NCBI RefSeq assembly: GCF_014203235.1
Contig: NZ_JACHIN010000002.1
Coordinates: 489,245-553,244, forward strand
DNA from: Nonomuraea endophytica
GTDB lineage: Bacteria; Actinomycetota; Actinomycetes; Streptosporangiales; Streptosporangiaceae
Reading direction: 5' to 3'
DNA length: 64,000 nt
The number at the start of each line of letters is the position of its first letter. The first letter of the stretch is position 1. Positions 34,302 to 44,600 of the stretch are shown one piece after another. The notes below the pieces were generated by a model. That model made no database searches and was not told the DNA's origin. It was given only the letters and a program-made list of their open reading frames with translations. A program made the translations under genes and the position numbers.

Positions 34302-35544
34302 AGCAGATCGTACGGCCGGCCAGCACCGCGTCGGGTTTGTAGGAGACCTGGTCGACCAGCGCGCCCGCGCCGTCGGTGAGGACCAGCGCGTCGCCCGCGT
34401 TGCCGAGCTGGAGCGCGCCGCTCAGCGTCACCTGGTGGACGTCGCCGCCGCCGAGCGTGCCGGAAAGGGCGTGGCGGCCGCCGGCGGCGTCGAGCAGCGC
34501 CCAGTCCTGCAGGTTGATCGGGCCGGGCGTCGCGTTGATCAGCGTGACGCGCTCGCGGCCGCCGTCGGGTCCCACCGGGTCGGGCAGCGCGGCCACGATG
34601 AGGACGTCGCCGATCGCCGCGGGCCTCGGGTGGACGGGCGCGCCGGGCGGGGCCGGGTCGGGGCTGATGATGAAGTCCTCGGGCCAGGCGGTGAGCTGGA
34701 TCTCGTTCCCGGCGGCGCGTACGACGTCGTGCATGTTGCCGTATTCGCCCTTCTGCAGGAGGAAGAGCTGGTCGTCGCGGTTGACCGGGTCCTCGCGCAG
34801 CCACGCGTCGAAGCCGTCGAACGTGGTGCGGCCCGAGGCCAGATAGGGGACGAGCCGGCGGAAGAGCTTGGGCCAGATCACCGCCTGCTGCAGGGCGTGG
34901 AGGTCGGCGATCTTGGCGCTGCTGTCGGGGTCGCCGGTGGCTCGGGGCCAGATGCCCGCGTTGCCGTCGCGGGCGGCACGCGAAGCGGTGGCCAGGTGGT
35001 CGCGCAGGCTCGCGGGCAGGGTGGCGTAGAAGGCCGGGTAGGCCAGGCCGCTCTTGAGCAGGGCGGCGTTGACGGAACGGTCCACACCGGCCTCGTCAAG
35101 GAACACCGCCGAGCCGTCCGCGCCCCGGTGCTCGCCGGTGAAGGCGAAGGCGATCAGGCGGCCGTTGCCGTCGATGCCGTTCGACAGCACGTGGCCGCGG
35201 ATCGTGTCCTGGTCGGCCGACTGGACCTTGTTCGGCAGGTCGGGGAAGTAGACCACGTTGGTGAAGCCGAGCAGGCGCAGCAGTTCGTCGCGGGCGGCGT
35301 TGGCTCCCTGCAGCTCCTGGTGGGTGTCGCCGAAGTGCGTCTCCAGGGCGTCGATCGCCTCCAGGCGGGTGGAGATGCCCCGGCCGTTGATCTTCGGGGG
35401 CGTTCCGCTGGGGCGGGGCAGGCCCTCGACCAGCGCGGGGGTGTCAGGCTTGAACTTGACCGTGTCGCCGTCCGGTTCCGGCCCTTGGCGGGGAAGGTCG
35501 GGGTAGCGGATGACGAACTCGCCTTTGAGCAGGGTGTAGCTCAT
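34291..35544 (-). CDS. SNase-like nuclease domain fused to lamin-tail domain
   Basis: A 417-aa protein. Residues ~10-205 resemble a staphylococcal-nuclease fold: PDGDTVKF (res 24-31), STRLEAIDALETHF and a GLAYPAFYATLP segment. A middle part (205-300) has no family I can name. Residues ~305-417 form a lamin-tail (LTD) domain with ERVTLINATPGPINLQDWAL and LSGALQLGNAGDALVLTDGAG. There is no signal peptide, so it acts in the cytoplasm or leaves by another route. The ATG at 35544 follows GAGGGGG. Nuclease-LTD proteins are often secreted in other bacteria. It is co-directional with the MoxR/VWA pair upstream. Confidence 0.7.
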   Translation of the reverse strand: MSYTLLKGEFVIRYPDLPRQGPEPDGDTVKFKPDTPALVEGLPRPSGTPPKINGRGISTRLEAIDALETHFGDTHQELQGANAARDELLRLLGFTNVVYFPDLPNKVQSADQDTIRGHVLSNGIDGNGRLIAFAFTGEHRGADGSAVFLDEAGVDRSVNAALLKSGLAYPAFYATLPASLRDHLATASRAARDGNAGIWPRATGDPDSSAKIADLHALQQAVIWPKLFRRLVPYLASGRTTFDGFDAWLREDPVNRDDQLFLLQKGEYGNMHDVVRAAGNEIQLTAWPEDFIISPDPAPPGAPVHPRPAAIGDVLIVAALPDPVGPDGGRERVTLINATPGPINLQDWALLDAAGGRHALSGTLGGGDVHQVTLSGALQLGNAGDALVLTDGAGALVDQVSYKPDAVLAGRTICFGR

Positions 35545-35610
35545 GGTGCCCCCTCGACGGGACTGGGTGTCTGACGGGAACGTAACCCAGCTCCGGCCCC
35601 ATGTCGCGAC

Positions 35611-36945
35611 TTATGCGAGTGTCTCGATGAATGCTGTCAGCTGTTGGACATTCCGACATTCGTGCATGGGGATAACGGTGGCGTAGGAGGAGGCGATCGA
35701 GTCGCCGGTGTCCCACTGGGCCGTGGGCTCGGGGTTCAGCCAGTACGCGTGGCGGGCCCTGGCGGTCAGCGCCTTCAGCGTGTCCAGGGCCGGGGGCTGG
35801 TAGTTGCTGCGGGCGTCGCCGAGGATGAGCAGGGACGTCTTGGGGCCTACGGCGTCGCCGTACCTCTCCGCGAAGCCCTCGAAGGCGTGGCCGTAGTTGG
35901 TGCGCCCGAACCTGATCATGTCGGACTCGTTGGCCAGCGTGGTCATCGCCTCGACCACGTCCGCGCCGGGGACGAAGAACCTGGTGATCTCGTCCACCCG
36001 GTCCACGAAGCCGAACGCGCGTACCTTCGTGAACTGCTCCCTGAGCGCGTAGGTGAGCAACAGCGTGAAATGCGCGAACGACGAGACCGAGTCGCTGGTG
36101 TCGCACAACACGACCAGCTCGGGGCGGTGCGGCCGGGGCGGCTTGAACACCGTCGTCAGCGGCACCCCGCCGCTCTGCAGCGAGGCCCGGACCGTCCGCC
36201 GGAAGTCCAGGCGTCCCCGGCGGCCGCGCCGCTGCTTGATCGTGAGGCGCGCCGCCAGCCTGCGGGCCAGCGGATACACCTCCCTGCGCAGCCGTGCCAG
36301 GTCCGCCTTGGTGACGCGCAGGAAGTCGATCTGGTCGAGCGGCGGCTTGACGGTGGAGCGGGCGATGCGCTCGACGCCGGAGTCCTCGGCGATGCGCCGC
36401 CGGACGTCCGCCGCCACCGCGTCCTGAAATCTCGCGATATTGGCGTTCACCCGGTGCCGGGCCGTCTTCTCGGCGAGCCCGCCGCGTTCCTGACCGGCCA
36501 GGACCTCCTGGAGGATGCGCGCCATCAGCGTCTCCGGCGACAGAGCCCGCAGGACGCTGTAGCTGAACCAGTTCTGCCGCCCCGGTCCGGCTGCCTGGCG
36601 GCCGAACCGCTCGACCATCGCGCGGGCGAACTCCGCCATCTCCGCGTCGCCGGAGTCGATCAGCAGTTCGGCCAGCCGTTCACGAGGATCGCCGTCCTGA
36701 TCAGCCGGGACGTGCAGCTCGCTGATCACCGGCGGGAACCACAGGTCGAACAGCACGTCGAACCCGGCCCGATACCCCGGCTTCTTGATCAGCGTGGTCG
36801 CGTACGCGGCCCGCAGCGCCTCCCGCTGCGACAGGTCGATCACCCGCAGCGCCCGCGCGGCGTCCAGCCCCTCGGCCAGCGACACCGGCATCCCCGCCTC
36901 GCGCAACGCGTTCACGAACCCGACATGCCTGTCGACCAGCGACAT
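35611..36945 (-). CDS. VWA-domain protein (CoxE-like)
   Basis: A 444-aa protein with a helical N-terminal half, an Arg-rich central segment (RRGRRGRLDFRRTVR) and a C-terminal von Willebrand A domain whose MIDAS is DTSDSVSS (DxSxS). It pairs with the MoxR ATPase, its start overlapping the MoxR stop by one base (TGATG). Such MoxR/VWA pairs act as metal-dependent chaperones that load cofactors into or remodel client complexes. No client enzyme such as a CO dehydrogenase is encoded nearby. Confidence 0.88.
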   Translation of the reverse strand: MSLVDRHVGFVNALREAGMPVSLAEGLDAARALRVIDLSQREALRAAYATTLIKKPGYRAGFDVLFDLWFPPVISELHVPADQDGDPRERLAELLIDSGDAEMAEFARAMVERFGRQAAGPGRQNWFSYSVLRALSPETLMARILQEVLAGQERGGLAEKTARHRVNANIARFQDAVAADVRRRIAEDSGVERIARSTVKPPLDQIDFLRVTKADLARLRREVYPLARRLAARLTIKQRRGRRGRLDFRRTVRASLQSGGVPLTTVFKPPRPHRPELVVLCDTSDSVSSFAHFTLLLTYALREQFTKVRAFGFVDRVDEITRFFVPGADVVEAMTTLANESDMIRFGRTNYGHAFEGFAERYGDAVGPKTSLLILGDARSNYQPPALDTLKALTARARHAYWLNPEPTAQWDTGDSIASSYATVIPMHECRNVQQLTAFIETLA

Positions 36946-37775
36946 CAGAGCCCGAGCTCCTTGACCGCCCGCACATGGTCGGAGTTGTGCTTGAGCACCA
37001 CCCCGAGCGTTGCGGAAACAGTCTCCTCGTCCAGTTCCTCCCGCCCAAGCGCCAGCAGCGTCCGCGCCCAGTCCACCGTCTCCGCCACCGACGGCGCCTT
37101 CTTCAGCTCCAGCGCCCTGAGCGTGGCCACGGTCCGCGCCAGCTGCTCAGCCAGATCCGCCCGAATCGAGGGAACCTGACTCAGCACGATGTCCCGCTCC
37201 CGCTCCGGCGTCGGATAGGCGATGTGCAGATAAAGACAGCGCCGCTTGAGCGCCTCGGACAGCTCACGCGTGGCGTTCGAGGTCAGCACCACGTACGGCC
37301 GGCGGACGGCGGCGATCGTCCCCAGCTCCGGAATCGTCACCTGAAAATCCGACAACAGCTCCAGCAGCAGACCCTCGACCTCGACATCCGCCTTGTCCAT
37401 CTCATCAATGAGCAGGACAGTGGGCCCGCTGGCCCGGATCGCCTTGAGCAACGGCCGCTCCAGCAGGAACTCCTCGCCGAAGATGTCCTCATCGGTGCTG
37501 GTCGCCTGAATCCTGAGCAGTTGCTTCTTGTAGTTCCACTCGTAGAGCGCCCGGGCCTCGTCCAGCCCCTCGTAGCACTGCAACCTGATCAACGTCGCCC
37601 CGGTGGCCTCCGCCACCGCCTTGGCCAGCTGGGTCTTCCCCACCCCCGCCGGTCCTTCGGCGAGCAGCGGCTTGCCCAGGGCGGCGGCCAGGTAGACGGA
37701 GGTGGCTATGGAATCGTCGGAGAGGTAGCTGGCGGCGGCGAGCCGCGCGGACACATCGGCGGGCGAGTCGAACAT
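36945..37775 (-). CDS. MoxR-family AAA+ ATPase
   Basis: A 276-aa AAA+ ATPase with Walker A GPAGVGKT (res 41-48), Walker B LLIDEMDKAD (about 121-130), sensor 1 LTSNATRELSEALKRRC and a short lid. It is MoxR/CoxD-like and translationally coupled to the VWA protein. The ATG at 37775 lacks a strong ribosome site in the 20 nt upstream. It works with the VWA partner as an ATP-driven remodelling chaperone. Confidence 0.9.
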   Translation of the reverse strand: MFDSPADVSARLAAASYLSDDSIATSVYLAAALGKPLLAEGPAGVGKTQLAKAVAEATGATLIRLQCYEGLDEARALYEWNYKKQLLRIQATSTDEDIFGEEFLLERPLLKAIRASGPTVLLIDEMDKADVEVEGLLLELLSDFQVTIPELGTIAAVRRPYVVLTSNATRELSEALKRRCLYLHIAYPTPERERDIVLSQVPSIRADLAEQLARTVATLRALELKKAPSVAETVDWARTLLALGREELDEETVSATLGVVLKHNSDHVRAVKELGL

Positions 37776-37879
37776 AGCGCTCCTGTCGAGGCGGGTAGGC
37801 CGAACTTTATTCTAATAGGTGAGGCGGTCCGGTATCGATTCGCGCTTGGTGGGGAGGACCGGTATATTCCTCTCTGCAA

Positions 37880-37953
37880 GCGCCGCTAGCTCAGTTGGTT
37901 AGAGCAGCTGACTCTTAATCAGCGGGTCCGGGGTTCGAGTCCCTGGCGGCGCA
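37880..37953 (+). tRNA. tRNA-Lys (anticodon CTT)
   Basis: A full cloverleaf can be drawn: acceptor GCGCCGC/GCGGCGC, D arm GCTC...GAGC, anticodon stem GCTGA/TCAGC with loop CTCTTAA (anticodon CTT), and T arm CGGGG-TTCGAGT-CCCTG. The discriminator is A and CCA is not encoded. It is followed by a strong terminator. It is a possible integration site for the region to the right, though no integrase is present. Confidence 0.97.
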
Positions 37954-37961
37954 CCCCGATG

Positions 37962-37993
37962 AAACCCCAGCTCAGCGCGCTGAGCTGGGGTTT
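37962..37993 (+). terminator. terminator after tRNA-Lys
   Basis: A perfect inverted repeat with 16-bp arms: the left arm starts AAACCCCAGCTCAG and the right arm ends CTGAGCTGGGGTTT. It lies 8 bp after the tRNA. The hairpin is GC-rich and ends in TTT followed by CTT, enough for intrinsic termination in a high-GC genome. Confidence 0.85.
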
Positions 37994-38265
37994 CTTGGTT
38001 CCCGGAAGATCTGCGCCGGATGCCGGTGGTGACGACCTGCTGTCGCATTTGGCAGAGCGTCGCGGCCACGTCACTACACGCGTTCTGCGGCTCGGGAGGT
38101 CACCACGCGTCTTGGGGCCTCTGGCATCACGCCCGTAGTCGATGAGAGGTCGACCGGCAGGGGCTCTCCCGCATGACGTCGCGGTGATCACGCAAGCCAC
38201 CGTGACGGCGCAGCGTTGCCTCTATGGAGCCGCGGACGAATCGACAGGTGCGGACAGTCCATGGT

Positions 38266-41200
38266 TCATGCCGGTGGGAGCCATCGTTGCACCAGGTGGC
38301 GAGGGATGGTGGCGTCGACGTGCCACAACTGGCGGGCCGGGTCCCATCTGGCGCGCATCCCGGCGTCTCTGGCCAACTGCTTGAGTTCGTCCTTCTCCCG
38401 GCGGGACACATCGAGATAGAGGCGTCCGTCGGCCACGACGCCCGGGGCGATGTGGCCGTCATCCGGGTTCCGGGGGGCTGGGGGTGGCCAGGGGCGGGCG
38501 GGGCGTTCCATGCGGGCGCGGTCGACGATGTTCCGGACTCGCCGGCAGCAGGTCGGGTCGGTGATCCGCATCATCAGGTCGGTGGGGCCGACGTTCGCCA
38601 GGAGGTTGAGGGAACCGTGCCACAGCACGGTCTCGTCGAGGATGAGTACCTTCTCGTGCATGCGCTCGCGCAGGGTCACCTGGCATCCGGCGGCGCGAAG
38701 TTCGCCGACGAGGTCATCCCTGCGTGAATCCGGCGACTGGTCACGGGTATGGACGGTGACGCCGACGCCGGCCTGTACGCGGGGGGTGAGGTGACGCAGC
38801 CAGGTCCGGACGGGGGCCGGGTCGAGGAAGGCGCAGTAGACCTCGATGGATCGCTGGGCGCGGGCGATGTCCCAGGCGACGGCGCGTGGCACCTCGTCGG
38901 CGGGGAAGAACGCGGGCCGTGCCAGTTCTTCCTCGGGTAGCCCCGCCAGGTCGGCCGCGCTGCGGAATGGCACGAGATCGTCCACCGACAGCCGTTGGGC
39001 GTGCCGTTCCAGGTGATCGAGCATGCGGGCGGCTTCGCCGGCCGGGTTGAGTTTGGTGTGGAGGAACCCTGTGTCGGCCACCACGATGAGGTGGTCCTGG
39101 GCCCGGCTGAGGGCGACGTTGAGCAGGCGGCAGGTGGAGGAGGAGAGGCCGAGTCCCTCGTAGAAGAAGCCGGTCTTGCTTCCCCCGCCTGCGACGGTGT
39201 CGATGATGACGAGCGGGCGCTGGCTGCCCTGGAAGCGGTGGACGGTGTCGACCAGCCCGTCGTACTGCTGGCCGAAACGGTAGGTCAGGCTGGCTTGGAG
39301 CGCTTTCACCTGCGCCTTGTACGGGGCGATCACGGCCACCCGGCTCGTGGGCTGTTCGTCGGCGGACAGGTCCGTCCATTTGCGGGCAGGCAGGATCCGG
39401 TCATACTGCAGGCCGCGGATGAGTTCGTGGATGACCGCCTCGTGCACGGAGTTGGTGGTGTGCGCGCCGGCGCGGTACTCGGGGTTGGGCAGGCGGCGTG
39501 TGGTGGTGTCGATGAGGATGAGCGGCCCGCCCAGGAGCGGGGATTCGGGAAGGCGGCCGCTATCTCCCCGGCCGGTGCGGAGCGGTGAGTCCGGGTAGGC
39601 CACGGTGTTCACGATCTCGCAGATCGCCCGGCGCATCCGGTATTGCGTGTCCAGGCAGACCATGCGCGGATCGGCGCGCTGGGCCGTACCGGAGATGTCG
39701 ACGAGCCCGGCGAGGCTGAACGGATCGCGGTCCATCCACAGCCGGGCGTGTTCCTGGTCGCCGGGCGAGGTGTTACGGTCCGACGAGGCCTTGGTGACCG
39801 CGGGCAGCTGGCGGAAGTCGCCGGCGAGAATGACCCGGCGGGTGGCGAGCCCGGCCGCGCACCATGCCGAGGGTGTATTGACCATCCCGGCCTCGTCGAT
39901 GATGACGACGTCGATGGCATCCATGAGCTTGCGCGACTGCACCGCCTTGGCCACGGTGGTGCCCATGATCCGGCAGTTCGAGCGGACCACGTCGGCGATC
40001 TTCCGGAGCTCCTTCTGGAGCTGCGACAGCTGAGGTTGCAACTGGTCGACGGCGCGTTGGATCGGGCCGTGGGGCGGGATCGTGCGCAGGCGTGTTCGCA
40101 GGGCGAGCACTTCGGTCCCGGTCCTGGCCGCCTCGGCCGCGTAGCGTTGCCGGGCGTCATGAGCGGTGCGAAGTTGCTGGTCGAGGGCGGTCAGCTCGTG
40201 CTGGCCCGTCCATCGCATCCGGCCCAGATGGTCAAGCTTGTCCTGTTTCCGCTTGGCGAAGAGACCAGAGGGTGTGCCGAGGTTGTGGATCTCGCGGTCG
40301 ATGTCGCCGATCGCGGCCTGCCGTAGCCGGATCTGCTGCCGCAGGGTGCCGGCGTGGCGATCGGCCTCGTCACGCTGGGCGTGGAGGTTCGCGAGCCGGG
40401 TCTGCGCTTCCGCCGCCTCAGTGTGTACGGCGAGATCCCGGCGTGCCGCCTCCAGGCGCTCACGGATGTCGGTGATCTGCGTGGTGAGCGCGGTGGACAG
40501 TCGCTGGGTGACCTGGATCGGGTCGATCTTGTCGCCGAACGCGGCTGCCAGCGAGGCCAACTCGATCTCTCCGGCACGCTGCACGAGCCCCGCGTCGAAG
40601 CCTTCCTCGTCCGACAGCAGGGTGCAGATCCGTTCCAGCGCCTGATCGACGGCCACCTTCGTCGGCGCCACGAACAGCACCCGCGACCCCTGCCGATAGC
40701 AGCCTTCGGCGATACAGCCGACCACGTCGGTCTTTCCGGTGCCCGGAGGACCCCAGATGAAGGTCAGGTCGCTGCCCAGCGCCTGCTCGACCCCCCGTCG
40801 CTGCTGATCGTTGAGCGAACGCTCCCGGTATTCGCGGATGAAGCGCTCGGGGGTCGCGCAGCGATCGATGCGCGGGCGCCCCTGGCCGGTCAACCAGCCC
40901 GTGGCGGTCAGATTGACCGGGGAGTTGCTTCCGCCGGCCGACTCGAGCCTCTCGACGACGGCCTCCCACCCGGCCGTCTCGTCCTCGCGTATCTGCGCGT
41001 TGCCCGGCTGGCCGCCGAAGTCGGCCACGGTACGAACCCTGACCCTGCCATCCGGCATACGCTGGACCTCAGCGGGCGCCCAGGCACCGCGCGAGCTGGA
41101 CAGGCGGATCAGCTGCCGCTCCCCCGCGAATCTGTCCTTCCACGCCTTGCAGGAAAACAGATATTCGTGTCGCTCTCCTTCCTTTCCGATCCCGCGTCCA

Positions 41201-41316
41201 GCCGACAGGGACAACTTCTCCCCATCACCGTCGCCACGCAGCTCTGCGGCGACCTCCAGACGTACGGCACGCAAAAGATCATCCACGGGGAACGGCTTGC
41301 GCTGCGGACCTGTCAT
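38266..41316 (-). CDS. SF1 (DNA2/UPF1-like) helicase fused to PLD nuclease-like and DUF5710-like domains
   Basis: A 1016-aa protein. After a ~170-residue N-terminal part come Q-motif LNDQQRRGVEQAL and Walker A GPPGTGKT (res 189-196), then a ~170-residue helical insert (about 270-440) of coiled-coil character, Walker B VVIIDEAG, and the second RecA domain with VDTVHRFQGSQ and VALSRAQDHLIVV. A phospholipase-D-like segment has HEKVLILDETVLWHGSLN (His887, Lys889) and only one clear HxK. The last ~50 residues (LYLDVSRREKDELKQLARDA, RWDPARQLWHV) resemble DUF5710. Helicase-PLD fusions recur in defence loci. The ATG follows a GGGAG site. It probably unwinds and cuts foreign nucleic acid. Confidence 0.85.
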   Translation of the reverse strand: MTGPQRKPFPVDDLLRAVRLEVAAELRGDGDGEKLSLSAGRGIGKEGERHEYLFSCKAWKDRFAGERQLIRLSSSRGAWAPAEVQRMPDGRVRVRTVADFGGQPGNAQIREDETAGWEAVVERLESAGGSNSPVNLTATGWLTGQGRPRIDRCATPERFIREYRERSLNDQQRRGVEQALGSDLTFIWGPPGTGKTDVVGCIAEGCYRQGSRVLFVAPTKVAVDQALERICTLLSDEEGFDAGLVQRAGEIELASLAAAFGDKIDPIQVTQRLSTALTTQITDIRERLEAARRDLAVHTEAAEAQTRLANLHAQRDEADRHAGTLRQQIRLRQAAIGDIDREIHNLGTPSGLFAKRKQDKLDHLGRMRWTGQHELTALDQQLRTAHDARQRYAAEAARTGTEVLALRTRLRTIPPHGPIQRAVDQLQPQLSQLQKELRKIADVVRSNCRIMGTTVAKAVQSRKLMDAIDVVIIDEAGMVNTPSAWCAAGLATRRVILAGDFRQLPAVTKASSDRNTSPGDQEHARLWMDRDPFSLAGLVDISGTAQRADPRMVCLDTQYRMRRAICEIVNTVAYPDSPLRTGRGDSGRLPESPLLGGPLILIDTTTRRLPNPEYRAGAHTTNSVHEAVIHELIRGLQYDRILPARKWTDLSADEQPTSRVAVIAPYKAQVKALQASLTYRFGQQYDGLVDTVHRFQGSQRPLVIIDTVAGGGSKTGFFYEGLGLSSSTCRLLNVALSRAQDHLIVVADTGFLHTKLNPAGEAARMLDHLERHAQRLSVDDLVPFRSAADLAGLPEEELARPAFFPADEVPRAVAWDIARAQRSIEVYCAFLDPAPVRTWLRHLTPRVQAGVGVTVHTRDQSPDSRRDDLVGELRAAGCQVTLRERMHEKVLILDETVLWHGSLNLLANVGPTDLMMRITDPTCCRRVRNIVDRARMERPARPWPPPAPRNPDDGHIAPGVVADGRLYLDVSRREKDELKQLARDAGMRARWDPARQLWHVDATIPRHLVQRWLPPA

Positions 41317-41414
41317 CGTGCTCCCGGGGTGAGGAGATCAAGAGGGCCGTGCGGATCAGGACCTTACCCACGCCGCGCCCGGCGCGCACTCGACCACATG
41401 TTCAGGAGCCCGGC

Positions 41415-41643
41415 ATGATTACCACGAATCGCCGCGCAGCCGACCGGCTCCCGCGCATCACCTGGCTCGCCGACCGTGCGGGCCTGCGGATCGAGGGCGA
41501 ACTCGACCACTCCACGCTGTCCACCCTGAAGCGGGTGCTGGCCTCGATGGCGAGCGGTGCCGCCGCAGATGCGGCGCCTGTTCCAGCTCATCGGCTGGGA
41601 TCGGGTGCCTGGCCTCCGGCTGCGGGCGCCGTACTCCGGCTGA
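41415..41643 (+). pseudogene. remnant of a STAS-domain (anti-sigma antagonist / MEDS-like) gene
   Basis: The first ~50 codons from ATG 41415 read like the start of a STAS domain (LADRAGLRIEGELDHSTLSTLKRVLA). The conserved core that should follow is missing, and the C-terminal STAS piece (MRRLFQLIGWDRVPGLRLRA, from 41569) continues in another frame to a TGA at 41641. An internal deletion with frameshift explains this. It lies between the helicase-PLD gene and the trypsin/nSTAND gene. Confidence 0.65.
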
Positions 41644-41675
41644 TCCCGTTCGAACGAAGAGGCCTCGGCCAAGGG

Positions 41676-44600
41676 TCAGGGGCAGAGCGGATCGGTGTGG
41701 GCGCCGTCGGGCACCAGCTTCTTGATCTCGTCGGACTCGGCATCCAGCTCTCCGTACACCCGGCACAGATGAGCCAGCTCCGCCTCCACCCCGGGCGAGG
41801 CGACCTCGACGCCTTGCGCCGCCATCGCGGCGAGCCGGTCGGCGGCGCTCTGCCCGCCTGAAGGGAGCAGCAGCCCGATCTGGTCGGCGGTGACCAGCGC
41901 GAAGGCGTCCTCACCGATCGGGAGCAGGGTCCGCCAGGCCATGGGCAGGCGGAGCTGTTGGGCACGCTCGCCACCGGGTATCGACCAGCGGGTGACCGGC
42001 TGCGCGTCGCTCAACTGGGCGGCGAAGGCCTGCACGTCCTTCAGCGACAGGCTGCTCGGCTGGGTCACCGGGAAGTCGAGCCAGGTGTTGTGGAGGATGG
42101 ATCCGGTGGCGTCGAAGGCGGGCGAGCCGACCGATTCGGCGAGGCTCATGTCGTCCAGCCGGGCGATCTGCCGGCCGGTCCCGGTGTCCCAGACGAGGAA
42201 GGCGGGCTGCTTCTCACGTTCCTCGAATGCCGCCACCCGGCGTCCGTCCCCGCTCATCGTGATAATAGAGCTCGCCAGGCTCTCGTGCAGCATCGTGGTG
42301 GCGCCGCCGAAGGCGAGGCGAAGCAGGCGGTGGCCGGTCGCGTTCTGCTTTCCGGCCTTCGCGTCGGCGGAGAAGACCAGATGTCCGAGTACGGCACCGC
42401 CGGGGATCAGCCGGAAGAACGAGATCGAGTCACTGGGGCCCACCTCCAGCGGCACCGAGGGCAGTGGCTTGCCGGTGGGGAGGTCCCAGCGCATCAGGCC
42501 GGTCTTTCCCGCCACGGTCGTGACGAGCCCGACGCTCTTTCCCTCCGGGTCGATGGAGACGCCTCCCGGCACGACGTTGTCGGGCAGGACGAGCGCGAAG
42601 GCGGTGTCCATGCGGGCGAGGTCGGTGACGACCAGGCAGGTACGCACCACGGTGAAGGCCAGGTGCGCGGTGGGCGAGTCAGGCACCTTGATCACGCATC
42701 TGCCGTCGGGCACCCGGCTATAGGGAGTGACCTCGATTCTGGCGGTGTAGGTGGCGGCGGCGTAGCGGCGGTCGGCGCTGAGGGTGATGTGGTTGGCGCT
42801 GGCGCCGCCCTCGGCGGGGAGCGTCACCGGGTTCGCGGCGCCGTTGCCGAGCTGCCACAGGACGACTCTGCTGTCCGGGGAGCGGGTGAGCAGCGCCCGG
42901 CCGTCTGTGCTGATTTTTCCGGACAAGCTGCCGCCGGGGCGGGACTCCCCTTTGAAGGAGACGACGCCGACCGAGGTGTCGGAGATGATCCGGGTCAGCG
43001 ACAGGGCGCCGCCGTACAGGTCGTGGATCTTCTTGCGGGTGTCCGGGGTGTCCCTGGTCCTGTAGGCACGGATGGCCAGCTGGGCCGCGCCGTAGGGGTC
43101 CGTGGCCGCTCGCTGCTGGGCGCGGTCGAGCAGGGTCTGCGCGGCGTTGGCGCTGACCGCGCCGCTGAGCGGGATCCAGACGGCCAGCCCGGCCGCCACC
43201 ACGACGGCCAGGGCTGCCGCGCGCCGCCGTCTGACGTGGCGGCGCCGCCGTACGCTGAGATCGATGAACTCCCGCTCTTCCTCGCTCAGGTCGGCGGGCC
43301 GCTCCCTGAGCCGGCGGAGCGCGTCGCCGAGGTCCGCGCCGGCGAGCAGCCGGGCGGGCCGGCGGTCGTGCCGGCGCCAGAGCGCGATCCGGCGGCGCAG
43401 CGACTCCTGCCAGAGGCGGAACTCGCGGGCCTGACCGGCGAGCTTCCGCAGCCGGGTCCAGCGGGTGACCAGCGCCTCGTGGACGAGGTCCGCGCGACGG
43501 CCCTCGTCCACGACGACCAGGCGGGAGACGGCGAGGCGTTGCGCGACCGCCCACTGCGCCGCGTCGAGTTGCTCGCGCGGCGCGCTCCGCCGGGTGATCT
43601 CCTGGCCCTCCGGGTCGGGGCGGGTGAGCTGGATGAGCAGGCGTTCGGCGTCCCGCTGCTCGCCCACGGTCAGCTCGGCCCAGACCTGCTCGGCGAAACG
43701 GTTGAGGCCTTCGCGGACGCCGCCGATCTCCTCGTACGCCTGGTGCGTCAGCTTTCCGTCCGACTGGCGTTCCCAGAGCTGGGCCAGGGTGAACTGCAGC
43801 AGCGGCAGCCGTCCTGGCCCCACCCCGAGGTCGTCCAGGAGCCGGACGGCGAGGCCGCGCTCGTACTCCACCAGCGGGATCCGCACGATCGGTTCGAGCA
43901 CCGCGGCGCGCAGGCCCCGGGTGGAGAGCTCGCCCACGTTGATGGTGCGCTCGCCCGCCGCGAGCGGCGCGAGCTCCGGATCGCGCAGGATGGGGGTCAG
44001 GTAGTCCGTCCGGAGCGCGGCCAGCACGCCGAGCGCGGAGTTCGGCCGCTCGGCGTGGAGGAGCGCCCTGGCGAAGGCGGTACGCTGCTCCGCCGGTGCG
44101 GAGAGCACCTCTTCGAGCTGGTCGACGACCAGGATGAGCCGGGACGCGCCGAGCTGGTCGAGAACCGACCTGACCAGCTCCGGCATGGCGCCGCGCTCCA
44201 GATGCCTGGCGAGCTCGTCGGCCCTGGTGAGGCGGTCGGCCGGGTCGCCGCGGCTCAGCGCGAGGGCGAGCGCGTGCAGGGGGCTCCGTCCCTGTCCCGG
44301 CCGGAAGTGGGCGACCGCGAGGCCCTGGAGGCGCGGGATCACGCCCGCCTGGATGATCGAGGACTTGCCCACGCCGGACGGCCCGGTGACGGTCACCACC
44401 GGCCGTTCCACGACGAGCCGGGAGATGCGGTCGACCTCGTCCGACCGGCCGAAGAAGCTGGCGGCGTGCTCGGGCCCGAACGGCAGCAGTCCGCGGAAGG
44501 GCGAGATCGGCCGTACGGCGTCGCGTAACCCCGGCCATGCCTCCAGCAGCTGGGCGGTGGGGATGAGGTAGCCGCTGCGCCGGCCGCCGGTCCACGCCGC

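Noticed and set aside
37954..38265. Integrase attachment site beside tRNA-Lys
   Set aside because: No integrase gene and no second copy of the tRNA 3' end found in the window; only a terminator is supported.
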